This document shows, piece by piece, positions 50,135-59,377 of a DNA stretch of 64,000 nucleotides. The position numbers were made by a program, and so were the translations under genes. The stretch covers positions 1 through 64,000 of the forward strand of contig JAKSQH010000002.1 of assembly GCA_024404245.1 (NCBI GenBank). Reading direction: 5' to 3'. How positions within the stretch are numbered: position 1 is the stretch's first letter; each line of letters opens with the position of its first letter. Origin of the DNA: Clostridia bacterium (lineage in GTDB: Bacteria; Bacillota; Clostridia; Christensenellales; Aristaeellaceae). The notes beneath the pieces were generated by a model, which had not been told where the DNA came from, did not search any database, and worked only from the letters and a program-made list of their open reading frames with translations.

Positions 50135-51198
50135 CGGAAACCGAAAAAACCGAACTGACAGGTATGACGCCCGAAGAACTGGCGGCTTATGTGAAAGAAC
50201 AGGGATGGCCGGAGTTCCGGGCAAAACAGATTTTTTCATGGATACATAAAGGCGCTGATATTCCCGAAATGACCAATCTGCCGGCATCCGTGCGGGAAAC
50301 GCTTCTGCAGAGGGCGGCGGTACGCACGGTGAAAATCATGACCGAACGGGTCAGCGCGCTTGACGGGACAGTGAAATTCCTTTTCGCGCTACGGGACGGT
50401 AACTGCGTTGAAGGCGTACTGATGCGGTATAAGTACGGATGTACCCTGTGCATTTCGACCCAGGTCGGTTGCCGGATGGGGTGCACATTCTGTGCCAGTA
50501 CGCTTGAGGGATGCATCAGAAACCTGACAGCGGGCGAAATGCTCGGCGAGATTCTCTGCGCGAACCGTTATCTGCAGCCGGAAGACAAGAAGATCAGCCA
50601 TGTTGTGCTGATGGGCAGCGGTGAACCGCTGGACAATTACGATCAGGTGATGAAATTCCTGCGGCTGCTGCGCGAGGAAAACGGTATTCATTTGTCACTG
50701 AGAAACGTGAGCCTGAGCACCTGCGGCATTGTGCCGAAAATGTACGCGCTGGCGGATGAAAACCTGCCGGTGACGCTGAGCGTGTCGCTTCACGCGCCGA
50801 ATGATGAGATCAGGCGCAAAACCATGCCGGTGGCGAAGGTATACACGATTGATGAGATTCTGGACGCGTGCCGCAACTATATCACCAAAACCGGACGCAG
50901 GGTGATATTCGAGTACGCGCTTGTAAAGGACCTGAATTGTGACGCGGTACACGCGGAGGAACTGGCAAAACGCCTGCGCGGAATGCAGTGCCATGTCAAT
51001 CTGATTCCGCTGAACGAAGTGAAGGAACGCGGGCTGAAAGGCGTTTCGGAAACGGATGTAAAGCGCTTTACCGAAATGCTTGAAGCACGGCACATTTCAG
51101 TGACCAGGCGGCGCGAGATGGGCGACGATATCGAAGGCGCGTGCGGACAGCTGCGCAGAAAAACCATCCTTAAACGGAAGGAGACCGCGGATGAGTAA
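50131..51198 (+). CDS. rlmN: Dual-specificity 23S rRNA/tRNA adenine methyltransferase RlmN
   Basis: 355 residues. Radical SAM cluster CRMGCTFC at Cys114, Cys118 and Cys121; GCTLCISTQVG precedes it, and VVLMGSGEPLDNYD follows. It makes C2-methyladenosine at 23S position 2503 and tRNA position 37. ATG overlaps rsmB (ATGA), and its stop overlaps prpC by 8 nt. Confidence 0.96.
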   Translation: MTETEKTELTGMTPEELAAYVKEQGWPEFRAKQIFSWIHKGADIPEMTNLPASVRETLLQRAAVRTVKIMTERVSALDGTVKFLFALRDGNCVEGVLMRYKYGCTLCISTQVGCRMGCTFCASTLEGCIRNLTAGEMLGEILCANRYLQPEDKKISHVVLMGSGEPLDNYDQVMKFLRLLREENGIHLSLRNVSLSTCGIVPKMYALADENLPVTLSVSLHAPNDEIRRKTMPVAKVYTIDEILDACRNYITKTGRRVIFEYALVKDLNCDAVHAEELAKRLRGMQCHVNLIPLNEVKERGLKGVSETDVKRFTEMLEARHISVTRRREMGDDIEGACGQLRRKTILKRKETADE

Positions 51199-51997
51199 GA
51201 TCCATGTGAAGGACAATGTCGCGAAAAGGCTGAAAAACTGGAAGACAATTCCGGAACAGACGAACGGCCAGGCAAAAGCGTCACCGGTGGATCATGCCGT
51301 AACGAGAACGGATGTCGGGCGGCTGCGCACGAGCAACCAGGACGCTGTTATCAACGCGAACGGTTTGCTGGGCATCGCTGACGGAATGGGCGGACATAAC
51401 GGCGGAGAAATCGCTTCGGCAGGCGCGCGTGACGGTCTGCTGCGGGAGCTTGAAGGCAGGGAAGCGACAAAGGAAAATCTGCTGAACGCGATCCGGAATG
51501 TGAATCAGGAGCTTTTTCTGCGTCAGAAAGAGGACCCGTCACTGGAAGGTATGGGAACAACGCTTACCGTGATGTGGAAAACGGAACGGCATATGATTAT
51601 CGCCCACGCCGGAGACAGCCGGGCATATCTGCTGAGAAACGGTGAATTACGCCAGTTGACAGAGGATCATTCACTTGTCGCCGAGATGGTCAGAAAAGGA
51701 ATGCTGACACGCGAGCAGGCGGCCTGCCATCCTATGCGCAACTATATTACCCGTGCTGTCGGAACTGAAACCGATATTGAAACGGACATTTTCGAAGTTG
51801 AACGGATGAAAGGCGACCGTTATCTGCTGTGCTCGGACGGACTGCACGGCCTGGTTCCGGACAGCGAAATCATGCGCATGCTTTCCGAACCGGATGCGGA
51901 TAAAGCCGCGGATATGCTGCTGGATGCCGCACTGGAGAACGGCGGAAGAGACAATATATCTCTCGCGATCTTCACGGATGAGGGGGCGGACTGCTGA
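51191..51997 (+). CDS. prpC: PP2C-family serine/threonine phosphatase PrpC
   Basis: 268 residues. PP2C metal-binding motifs: TRTDVGRLRTSNQD near 37-50, GIADGMGGHNGGE, and IAHAGDSRAYLL, then LLCSDGLHG and GGRDNISL. N-terminal 30 residues are an extra basic segment. It reverses PrkC phosphorylation. It overlaps rlmN by 8 nt and prkC by 1 nt (TGATG), the standard prpC-prkC pair. Confidence 0.95.
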   Translation: MSKIHVKDNVAKRLKNWKTIPEQTNGQAKASPVDHAVTRTDVGRLRTSNQDAVINANGLLGIADGMGGHNGGEIASAGARDGLLRELEGREATKENLLNAIRNVNQELFLRQKEDPSLEGMGTTLTVMWKTERHMIIAHAGDSRAYLLRNGELRQLTEDHSLVAEMVRKGMLTREQAACHPMRNYITRAVGTETDIETDIFEVERMKGDRYLLCSDGLHGLVPDSEIMRMLSEPDADKAADMLLDAALENGGRDNISLAIFTDEGADC

Positions 51998-53892
51998 TGG
52001 ACAAGATCCTTGCGGAACGTTACCGGCTGACGGAACAGATCGGTATCGGCGGCATGGCGATTGTGTACAAAGCACTCGATATGCGTACAGGTCACAATGT
52101 CGCAGTGAAAGTTCTGCGCCCCGAGTACAACAGGGACGCCGAATTTGTCAGCCGCTTTCAGCGTGAAGCCGAAGCGGCGAGCAAGATGACGCATCATAAC
52201 ATCGTTAACCTGCTTGATGTGGGTATGGACGGTGAGAACCGTTACCTTGTGATGGAGTATGTGCAGGGGAAGACGCTGAAGGAAGTGATCCGCGAACGCG
52301 GAAGACTGAGCGCGCCCCTGGCCTGCCAGATCACGATCCGCATCCTCAGCGCGCTTGAACACGCGCACAGGAACGGGATCATTCACCGTGACATTAAGCC
52401 GCAGAATATTCTTGTGCATTCGGACGGACATGTGAAGGTTTCCGATTTCGGTATTGCCCGGATCGCGGATTCGGCAACGCTGACACGCGGTGACAATGTA
52501 ATGGGTTCCGTACACTATTTTTCGCCGGAACAGGCCCGCGGCGAAACGGTGAACCTGACGAGTGACCTGTATTCCACCGGCGTAGTACTGTATGAGATGC
52601 TTACCGGCAGGGTTCCTTATGACGGTGATAATCCCGTGGCGGTCGCAATGCAGCATATTCACGGCACACCGGTACCGATCCGCGAATACGCGCCGGATGT
52701 GCCGGTCAGTGTTGCCAATGTATGCATGAAAGCGATGGAAAAGGATCCGAACGCACGGTATCAGAGCGCGCGGGAGATGGCAAGCGATCTGCGCCTGGCA
52801 ATGGAGCAGCGCGGCGTTATTCCCGTGAATCCGGATAAACAGGCGGAGGAAGTCAAACTGCCGAAGCCGCAGATCAGCGTGAACACAAACGGAAACGGAT
52901 CCGAAAAGAATACGGCAGGCGGCAAAAAGAACATTAAGCGCAGAAGAATGATCATCCTTACGACGCTTTGCACGCTTGCTGTGATTACAGTACTTTTTTT
53001 CGGCGGATGGTTCATTTACCAGAAAGTCATGACCAGCGCGACTGTGCCGGAGGTGATCGGCTATACGCTTGAAGAGGCGCAGCGCCTGATCGCGAGACAG
53101 AACCTGAAGAGCGAAGTGGTGATTGTGAATCATGACGAGTACGCAGAAGGAACCGTGATGATGCAGACGCCGGAGGAAAACACAACGCTGCGTAAGGGCG
53201 ATACGGTAGTGCTGACTGTGTCCGGCGGCCCGGCGGGCCAGACAATGCCTCAGGTGACCGGGATGATCTATCAGGACGCGCTCACATTGCTGCAGCAAAT
53301 GGGTTTACCGCAGGTTGCGGCTAAATGGATCATGTCGGCTGAAATTCCGCAGGATACGGTGATCAGCCAGCAGCCGGAAACCGGAACGACAGTTTATAAA
53401 GGTAATGCCGTGGAACTGACCGTATCGGGCGGTGTGGCGATCGTTCCGAATCTCGTGGGCGTTTCGCTGGCGGATGCCGAAGCGATGATCAATGCCGGTT
53501 CACTGGCACTCAACGGTGTTCTGCAGTATGCCGATACAGACGAACCCGCCCGGAACGGACTGATCGCGTCACAGGTGCCGGCTGCCGAGACGCAGACGAG
53601 CGCGAACGCGACAGTTACGCTGACGGTATACCGTTGCCCGGCGGTTGTCAGAAATATCGGCTTCACACTGGATATACCGCAGAATGAAAGCGGGAGTATC
53701 CTCCGGGTTACGCTTCAGGCGGAGAACACGCAGACAGAATATCAGATTATGTCACTGACATGCGACGAGAGTAACGCGGGCACACGGAACATCCCGATAG
53801 AGCTGCCGGATGAGAGAAATTATTACTGTAATGTATATCTGAACGATACGTTCATGTACAGACAGCTGCTGCAGGAAAAAGCAAATGAGTGA
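51997..53892 (+). CDS. prkC: PASTA-domain serine/threonine kinase PrkC
   Basis: 631 residues. Hanks-type kinase at about 8-270: GIGGMAIVYKALD, HRDIKPQNIL with Asp132, DFG at Asp150-Gly152, and MGSVHYFSPEQ. A juxtamembrane linker leads to a membrane helix at about 320-341. Outside are three PASTA repeats (about 345-410, 412-480, 481-545: VPEVIGYTLEEAQRL, MPQVTGMIYQDALTL, VPNLVGVSLADAEAM), which sense muropeptides or lipid II, and a C-terminal unassigned domain of about 85 residues. It controls wall, division and dormancy exit. rsgA overlaps its end by 8 nt. Confidence 0.95.
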   Translation: MDKILAERYRLTEQIGIGGMAIVYKALDMRTGHNVAVKVLRPEYNRDAEFVSRFQREAEAASKMTHHNIVNLLDVGMDGENRYLVMEYVQGKTLKEVIRERGRLSAPLACQITIRILSALEHAHRNGIIHRDIKPQNILVHSDGHVKVSDFGIARIADSATLTRGDNVMGSVHYFSPEQARGETVNLTSDLYSTGVVLYEMLTGRVPYDGDNPVAVAMQHIHGTPVPIREYAPDVPVSVANVCMKAMEKDPNARYQSAREMASDLRLAMEQRGVIPVNPDKQAEEVKLPKPQISVNTNGNGSEKNTAGGKKNIKRRRMIILTTLCTLAVITVLFFGGWFIYQKVMTSATVPEVIGYTLEEAQRLIARQNLKSEVVIVNHDEYAEGTVMMQTPEENTTLRKGDTVVLTVSGGPAGQTMPQVTGMIYQDALTLLQQMGLPQVAAKWIMSAEIPQDTVISQQPETGTTVYKGNAVELTVSGGVAIVPNLVGVSLADAEAMINAGSLALNGVLQYADTDEPARNGLIASQVPAAETQTSANATVTLTVYRCPAVVRNIGFTLDIPQNESGSILRVTLQAENTQTEYQIMSLTCDESNAGTRNIPIELPDERNYYCNVYLNDTFMYRQLLQEKANE

Positions 53893-54775
53893 ACAACTGA
53901 AAGGTACACTGCTCCGCGGAATCGGCAGTTTCTATACCGTCGCGGATGAAAACGGAAACGAGCATACGCTGAGATGCAGGAAGAAATGCCGCTATCTGAA
54001 AATGACACCGATGGCCGGCGATCAGGTGCTTTTTACACCTGATGAAGGGGAAAACCACGGGTGGCTGGAGGAAATTCTGCCCCGCCGTTCAGCATGTGTA
54101 AGGCCGCCGGTGGCAAACGCGGAAATGTTGCTGGTCGTAACGGCGCCTGAACCGGAACCGGATCTGCTGCTTGCGGACAAACTGATTCTGCAGGCGTTCC
54201 GCCAGAACATGAATGTTCTGCTTGTTGTGAACAAGAGCGAACTTGATCCGGCACTGGCGGAGAGATTAAAGCGTCAATACCGTGAAAGCGGGATCGCCGT
54301 ATTTGCCGTCAGCGCGAAAACAGGGGAAGGCATTGATGATCTGCGGGGTGCCATGCGGGGTTCCTTATGCTGTATGACAGGACAGAGCGGCGTCGGGAAA
54401 AGCACGCTGCTCAATGTGCTGATGGGACTTGAACTTGAAACGGGAGAGATCAGCAGAAAAATACTGCGCGGCAGGAATACCACCCGATGTGCCGAACTGC
54501 TGATCAGAAACGGTCTGCGTGTTTTTGACACTGCGGGATTCAGCCTGCTTGATACGGTGTTTGAACCGGTGGACCCCGTGGAACTGAAAGAGTACTGGCC
54601 TGAGTTTTCTCAGTACGAGGGCTACTGCAGGTTTGATTCCTGCTGCCACGACCGGGAACCCGGATGCGCGGTGACAGCGGCGTGTGACGCGGGTGCAATC
54701 GCACCCGAAAGGCTGGAAAGGTACAGGCAGCTGCTGCGCGACGCACGGCAGATATGGAGGGAACGGTATGATTAG
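53885..54775 (+). CDS. rsgA: Ribosome small subunit-dependent GTPase RsgA
   Basis: 296 residues, a circularly permuted GTPase. OB domain first, then VNKSELD (G4), SAKTGEG (G5), TGQSGVGKSTLLN (G1, near 165-177) and DTAGF (G3). The C-terminal zinc motif CRFDSCCHDREPGC follows. It tests the maturation of the 30S subunit. In many Firmicutes it follows prkC, as here. It overlaps prkC and rpe by 8 nt each. Confidence 0.95.
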   Translation: MSEQLKGTLLRGIGSFYTVADENGNEHTLRCRKKCRYLKMTPMAGDQVLFTPDEGENHGWLEEILPRRSACVRPPVANAEMLLVVTAPEPEPDLLLADKLILQAFRQNMNVLLVVNKSELDPALAERLKRQYRESGIAVFAVSAKTGEGIDDLRGAMRGSLCCMTGQSGVGKSTLLNVLMGLELETGEISRKILRGRNTTRCAELLIRNGLRVFDTAGFSLLDTVFEPVDPVELKEYWPEFSQYEGYCRFDSCCHDREPGCAVTAACDAGAIAPERLERYRQLLRDARQIWRERYD

Positions 54776-55406
54776 AATAGCACCTTCGATTCTGGCAGCG
54801 GATCCGCTGGCGCTCGGCAATGACATCGAACGCGTGGTGAAGGCAGGCTGTGAATGGGTCCATATTGATGTGATGGACGGGCATTTCGTACCGAATCTGG
54901 CGTATTCTCCCGCGACGGTGAAAGCTGTTGCCGGGCGTACCGGAGCGATTGCGGATACGCATCTGATGATGGACAATCCGGAGAAGTATATCGGCATTTT
55001 CGCGGATGCCGGCGCCGGCGTGATTACAATTCACGAGGAAGCCGGCGGAGATACCGGCGCGATGCTTGATATGATCAGAAACCGGGGTATCCTTGCCGGA
55101 CTCTCTCTGAAACCGGCGACACCCGCGGAGCGCGCTTTGCCCTACTTCGGCAAAGCGGATATGATTCTTGTGATGACCGTTGAACCCGGCTTCGGCGGAC
55201 AGAAGATGAATGAAAAGTGCATTGAGAAGATCCGCCGTCTGCGCGAACTGGGCTGGAACGGACTGATTGAGGCCGACGGCGGAATCAATGAGGCTAATCT
55301 GCCGGCTTTGCGTGAGGCGGGGCTGGATGTCGCGGTTATGGGGACGGCGGTTTTCCGCGATCCCGATCCTGCGACGCTGATTGCACGTATCAGCGCGAAT
55401 CAGTGA
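54768..55406 (+). CDS. rpe: Ribulose-phosphate 3-epimerase
   Basis: 212 residues from ATG 54768, preceded by GGAGG within rsgA. TIM-barrel signatures: IAPSILAADPLALG, HIDVMDGHFVPNL with metal-binding His and Asp, HLMMDNPEKYI, VMTVEPGFGGQKM and EADGGIN. It interconverts ribulose- and xylulose-5-phosphate. prpC-prkC-rsgA-rpe is the conserved Firmicute order. Confidence 0.96.
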   Translation: MIRIAPSILAADPLALGNDIERVVKAGCEWVHIDVMDGHFVPNLAYSPATVKAVAGRTGAIADTHLMMDNPEKYIGIFADAGAGVITIHEEAGGDTGAMLDMIRNRGILAGLSLKPATPAERALPYFGKADMILVMTVEPGFGGQKMNEKCIEKIRRLRELGWNGLIEADGGINEANLPALREAGLDVAVMGTAVFRDPDPATLIARISANQ

Positions 55407-55419
55407 AAGGAGTTTCCGA

Positions 55420-56760
55420 ATGACAACGGATACGATCGCCGCGATCGCGACAGCACCCGGTCAGGGCGGAATCGGAATTGTGAGAATCTCCGGACCGGAT
55501 GCCGGAACAATACTCCGTAAAGTTTTCCGCAAAGCGGGAAAAGAAAAGGAAACGTTTGAAAACCGCCGGATGTATTACGGCAGGATTTATGACGGCGATG
55601 AACTGCTCGATGAATGCCTGGCGGTGCTGATGCGCGGACCGGGAAGCTATACAGGGGAGGATGTAGCTGAACTGCAGCTGCACGGAGGAGGATATGTCCT
55701 TCAGCGTGTGATGGAGACCTGCATCGCGAACGGCGCGAGACCGGCCGGTCCGGGTGAATTTACCAGACGCGCGTTTCTGAACGGAAGAATTGACCTGACA
55801 CAGGCCGAGGCCGTGATGAGCATGATCTCCGCTTCCGGAGAACAGGCGCACCGTGCCGCGGCAAGACAGCTCGACGGCGGTACGGCGACCTTTATACGAA
55901 AGGCATCGGAACGTTTGTATCAGCTGCGTGCCGGGCTTGCGGCATGTGTTGACTATCCGGAGGAGGTAACGGACGAGGAAGCGGTTGCGGAATTGCTGCC
56001 GGCAACCGAAAAACTGGCGGATGACCTTGAGGCGGCGTGCGACGAACGCTCCGCGCGGATCGCGCGGGAAGGGCTGCATGTTGTATTCTACGGCCGTCCG
56101 AACGTCGGAAAAAGCTCATTGCTTAACGCTCTGCTCGGAGAGGAAAGGGCGATTGTGACGCCGATACCCGGCACAACCCGGGATACAGTAACCGGTGAAC
56201 TGCAGCTCGCGGGCGTTCGCGTTCATCTGACGGATACGGCCGGGATGCGTGAAAGCAGCGATCCTGTGGAAAAAATCGGCGTTGAACGGACGGAAAAAGC
56301 GCTGAAAGCGGCTGATATACCCGTACTCGTCCTGGACGCGCATCAGCCGCCGGACAGGGAAGAGCTGGAAATGCTCGCGAAACTGCCGGAGAACGGCGCG
56401 GTTCTGCTGAACAAGCAGGATCTGACGGCATGCGCGGAAGCGACAGACGCCGCTTCAGGGAAAAGAGTTTTTGAGTGCTGTGCTGTACGGCCGGAAACAC
56501 TTGACACGTTCCGGAACTGGATACGCGAATGCGCGTCTTTGCCGGAACAAATGGTAATGACCGATCCGAGACACATACATGCCGCGCGTGAAGCGGTAAG
56601 ACGGCTCAGAGCCGCCGCGGACACCATGCGTGCGGCTCCGCCGGATCTTGCCGAGGTTGATCTGCTTGCCGCCCAGAACGCCCTCGCGTCCGTGACAGGC
56701 GAACAGGCGGATGAAAAATTGCTGGACGCGGTGTTTTCATCATTCTGTGTCGGAAAATAA
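55420..56760 (+). CDS. mnmE: tRNA modification GTPase MnmE
   Basis: 446 residues from ATG 55420 after GAAAGGAG. N-terminal folate-binding domain (TIAAIATAPGQGGIGIVRI), helical domain, G domain with GRPNVGKSSLLNAL near 225, DTAGMRES and NKQD, and a C-terminal CVGK carrying the catalytic Cys. With MnmG it makes 5-substituted uridine at tRNA position 34. mnmG is not in this window, although the two are often adjacent. Confidence 0.96.
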   Translation: MTTDTIAAIATAPGQGGIGIVRISGPDAGTILRKVFRKAGKEKETFENRRMYYGRIYDGDELLDECLAVLMRGPGSYTGEDVAELQLHGGGYVLQRVMETCIANGARPAGPGEFTRRAFLNGRIDLTQAEAVMSMISASGEQAHRAAARQLDGGTATFIRKASERLYQLRAGLAACVDYPEEVTDEEAVAELLPATEKLADDLEAACDERSARIAREGLHVVFYGRPNVGKSSLLNALLGEERAIVTPIPGTTRDTVTGELQLAGVRVHLTDTAGMRESSDPVEKIGVERTEKALKAADIPVLVLDAHQPPDREELEMLAKLPENGAVLLNKQDLTACAEATDAASGKRVFECCAVRPETLDTFRNWIRECASLPEQMVMTDPRHIHAAREAVRRLRAAADTMRAAPPDLAEVDLLAAQNALASVTGEQADEKLLDAVFSSFCVGK

Positions 56761-56777
56761 GAGAAGAGGTACTGAGT

Positions 56778-57902
56778 ATGGCTGTAAAAACCTGCAGCGG
56801 CGCGGGAACAATTACGAAGGTTACGGAACTGGCGGACAAACTGGGGATCCGCCGTCCGATGATTGTGGGTACGGAACCGCTTGTGTCGACATTGCTGAAA
56901 AAGGCACCGGCGCTATTGACGGCTCCTGTTTTTTCGGATTTTCATCCGAATCCGGATCTTGATGACTGTGCCGGGGGCGCTGAACTGTTTCGGAAAAACG
57001 GATGTGACGGCCTGATATCGGCAGGTGGCGGAAGCGCTATCGACACAGCCAAGGGAATCAAGGCGTTCCTGAATACGGAAAGCATCGACGAAGTACGGCG
57101 CAGCTGCCTGGGTGACAGGCTGAAATGCCCGCATATCGCTATCCCCGGGACGGCGGGAACCGGTTCCGAGGCGACTCAGATCGCGGTTGTTTATGTGGAA
57201 GGAAGCAAACTTTCGCTTGATCATCCGTCACTGCTGCCGGACGGCGTGATACTGGACGGTAACCTTCTGGCTAGCCTGCCGGATTATCAGAAGAAATCCT
57301 GCGCGCTGGACGCGCTCGCGCAGGGCATTGAAAGCTACTGGGCGAACGGTGCGACATCGGACAGCAGAGTGCATGCTTTTCTGGCAATCATCGGTGTGCT
57401 TGACAACCTGAAGGCATATCTCGCCGGAGATCCGCACGCGGCGCAGAAAATGACGGAAGCGGCCCATGAGAGCGGACGCGCGATCAATATAAGCCGGACG
57501 ACGGCAGCGCATGCCATGTCCTATCAGCTGACCAAGAAACTGGGATACGCGCACGGGCACGCGTGCTTCCTGACGCTGCCTTTTCTCTGGGAAAAGCTGA
57601 ACGCGAACGGGGAAGCCGCGCCCCTGCTGAACGAACTGAGCGCGCTGATGCGGCTCGGAAGCCCTTTGATGGGGCCGAAGCTGCTTCAGGGAATACTGTA
57701 TGATCTGGACATGATGCCGGAGAACGTGCCGACTGAGGAAATGCTTGATGAACTGGCTGCTTCCGTGAATACGCAGCGGCTGGGGAACCATCCGGAACAG
57801 CTGACGAAGGACGAGCTGAAGGTGATCTACCGCAGGGCTTTCCTGAAGCCTTCCGACGCGGAACGCCGGGCATGTGAGGATATATGGAGGTATTACGCGT
57901 GA
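56778..57902 (+). CDS. Iron-containing alcohol dehydrogenase-like protein
   Basis: 374 residues. Type III Fe-ADH signatures: GGGSAIDTAKGIKAF for NAD(P), IPGTAGTGSEAT and the metal-site helix LDALAQGIESYW. In the latter Asp178 is kept but the usual His four residues on is Gln182. Two other likely ligands remain: TAAHAMSYQL and GYAHGHACFL. The Gln is unusual for alcohol dehydrogenases of this family and may reflect a subfamily with another metal or substrate, such as phosphonoacetaldehyde reductases (inference). RBS AGAAGAGG. Followed by a DUF218 gene that overlaps its stop. Confidence 0.82.
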   Translation: MAVKTCSGAGTITKVTELADKLGIRRPMIVGTEPLVSTLLKKAPALLTAPVFSDFHPNPDLDDCAGGAELFRKNGCDGLISAGGGSAIDTAKGIKAFLNTESIDEVRRSCLGDRLKCPHIAIPGTAGTGSEATQIAVVYVEGSKLSLDHPSLLPDGVILDGNLLASLPDYQKKSCALDALAQGIESYWANGATSDSRVHAFLAIIGVLDNLKAYLAGDPHAAQKMTEAAHESGRAINISRTTAAHAMSYQLTKKLGYAHGHACFLTLPFLWEKLNANGEAAPLLNELSALMRLGSPLMGPKLLQGILYDLDMMPENVPTEEMLDELAASVNTQRLGNHPEQLTKDELKVIYRRAFLKPSDAERRACEDIWRYYA

Positions 57903-58513
57903 ACGCGGGTGCCGGTCGGTTTATACAGGCGATTACGGAATTCATTTTTGTCAGCGATGAACCGGAAAGCGCGGATATCATTTTTGTGCCGGGCAGTATG
58001 TATCCGGAGCATGTATGCAGGGCGGCGGAACTGTATCGGGAAGGTTTCGCCCCGCTGATTATGCCGTGCGGAAAGTACGGTATACATGCCGGACAACCGG
58101 CCCCCCTGAAGGAAAAATACGCGGAGCGGTATCCCGGCGATTACAGGACGGAATATGATTTCATGAAGCGCGTGCTGACGGATGAAGGCGTTCCGGAACG
58201 CGCGATTCTGCAGGAAAACGAATCGACCTTTACCTGGGAGAACGCGCTGTTCGCGAAAAAGGTGACGGAGAACGCGCGCCTCAGGATCACGCGGGCGATC
58301 CTGTGCTGTAAACCGTATCACGCGCGCCGGGCGTTGCTGTATTATCAGACGGCGTTCCCGGAAACACGCTTTATCGTGTGCCCCGCGAAGGAAGCGTCTG
58401 TTACGGCTGACAACTGGTATCAAACGGAACACGGGCGGAACAAGGTGTTCAGCGAGGTGGAAAAGCTCGGCGGTCAGGTCAGACCGCAGGCGGAAATTCT
58501 GCTGGAACTGTAA
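57899..58513 (+). CDS. YdcF/DUF218-family protein
   Basis: 204 residues from GTG 57899, which overlaps the Fe-ADH stop (GTGA) and lies 9 nt after GGAGG; an in-frame ATG at 57884 is inside that gene. DUF218 landmarks: ADIIFVPGSMYPEHVCRAAE, MKRVLTDEGVPERAILQENE with the conserved Glu/Ser-Thr stretch, and CCKPYHARRAL. No signal or membrane helix, so it is probably cytosolic. DUF218 enzymes are poorly defined; ElyC and SanA relatives act on envelope integrity. A second DUF218 gene is 0.9 kb downstream. Confidence 0.8.
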   Translation: MNAGAGRFIQAITEFIFVSDEPESADIIFVPGSMYPEHVCRAAELYREGFAPLIMPCGKYGIHAGQPAPLKEKYAERYPGDYRTEYDFMKRVLTDEGVPERAILQENESTFTWENALFAKKVTENARLRITRAILCCKPYHARRALLYYQTAFPETRFIVCPAKEASVTADNWYQTEHGRNKVFSEVEKLGGQVRPQAEILLEL

Positions 58514-58525
58514 GGAGGAACGGAC

Positions 58526-59359
58526 GTGGCACAGAAGAGAAAATGTTTCCCGGACGGCGTTTCCGAAGCTGAAAAAAGGTATATGGCAGGCATTGATACG
58601 GACAATGCCGCGGAAAATGACAGGGAAACCTCTGTGCTGCACGAAGACGGAGCAGGCCTTGAAACACGTACCGAGGTTGATCATTCCGGTCACAGGCACA
58701 GGTTGCGGCAGCGCTTTATTGATGAAAAAGGTTTTGAAAGCTTTCAGGACCATGAGCTGCTTGAACTGCTTCTGTATTACGGACGCCTGCGCGGCGATAC
58801 AAACGGAACGGCGCATGAACTGATCAATACATTCGGAAGCCTGCTGAAGGTTTTCGAAGCGGATCCGGATCAGCTGAGAAAAGTAAGCGGAGTCGGTGAG
58901 GAGACCGCGGTGCTGATCTCAATGGTGCTGCCGCTTACCAGGGCATATAACAGGATGTCCATGAGAGATCCGAAACGGATATCCAACCGGACGGACGCGC
59001 AGCTGTTCTGCAAATCCCTTTCACAGGGAGCCAGAATGGAATCTTTTTATGTGATCTGCCTTGACGCGGGCTGCCGTTTGCTTGGCAGCAAAAAAATCTC
59101 GGAAGGCTCACTGAGCGAGGTATCCGCCTATCCGAGAAAAGTTGTCAGCGCGGCGCTGGATCTGAACGCGCACAGCGTGATACTGAGCCATAACCATCCC
59201 GGCGGTACAGCAAGCCCGTCCGCCGAGGATATATCAACAACGAAACAGCTGCAGAAACTGCTCGGGGCGATGGGCATTCTTGTGCTCGATCATATTATTG
59301 TAGCCGGAGGCAGTACGTACAGTATGGCGCAGAACGGGGATATTGTTTACGGCAAATGA
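58526..59359 (+). CDS. radC: RadC-family JAB-domain protein
   Basis: 277 residues, GTG start at 58526 after AAGGAGG. An N-terminal extension of about 55 residues precedes the helix-hairpin-helix region (HRLRQRFIDEKGFESFQDHE, LRKVSGVGEETAVLI). The metalloprotease-like JAMM site is SHNHPGGTASPSAED. Despite its name, RadC is not proven in repair and its activity is unknown. Co-directional with DUF218 genes on both sides. Confidence 0.92.
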   Translation: MAQKRKCFPDGVSEAEKRYMAGIDTDNAAENDRETSVLHEDGAGLETRTEVDHSGHRHRLRQRFIDEKGFESFQDHELLELLLYYGRLRGDTNGTAHELINTFGSLLKVFEADPDQLRKVSGVGEETAVLISMVLPLTRAYNRMSMRDPKRISNRTDAQLFCKSLSQGARMESFYVICLDAGCRLLGSKKISEGSLSEVSAYPRKVVSAALDLNAHSVILSHNHPGGTASPSAEDISTTKQLQKLLGAMGILVLDHIIVAGGSTYSMAQNGDIVYGK

Positions 59360-59377
59360 TTGTACGGAGGAACGGAA

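Noticed and set aside
51820..53298. A 492-codon minus-strand open frame opposite prpC/prkC
   Set aside because: Antisense to two well-supported genes and rich in His/Arg/Cys as expected of a shadow frame.
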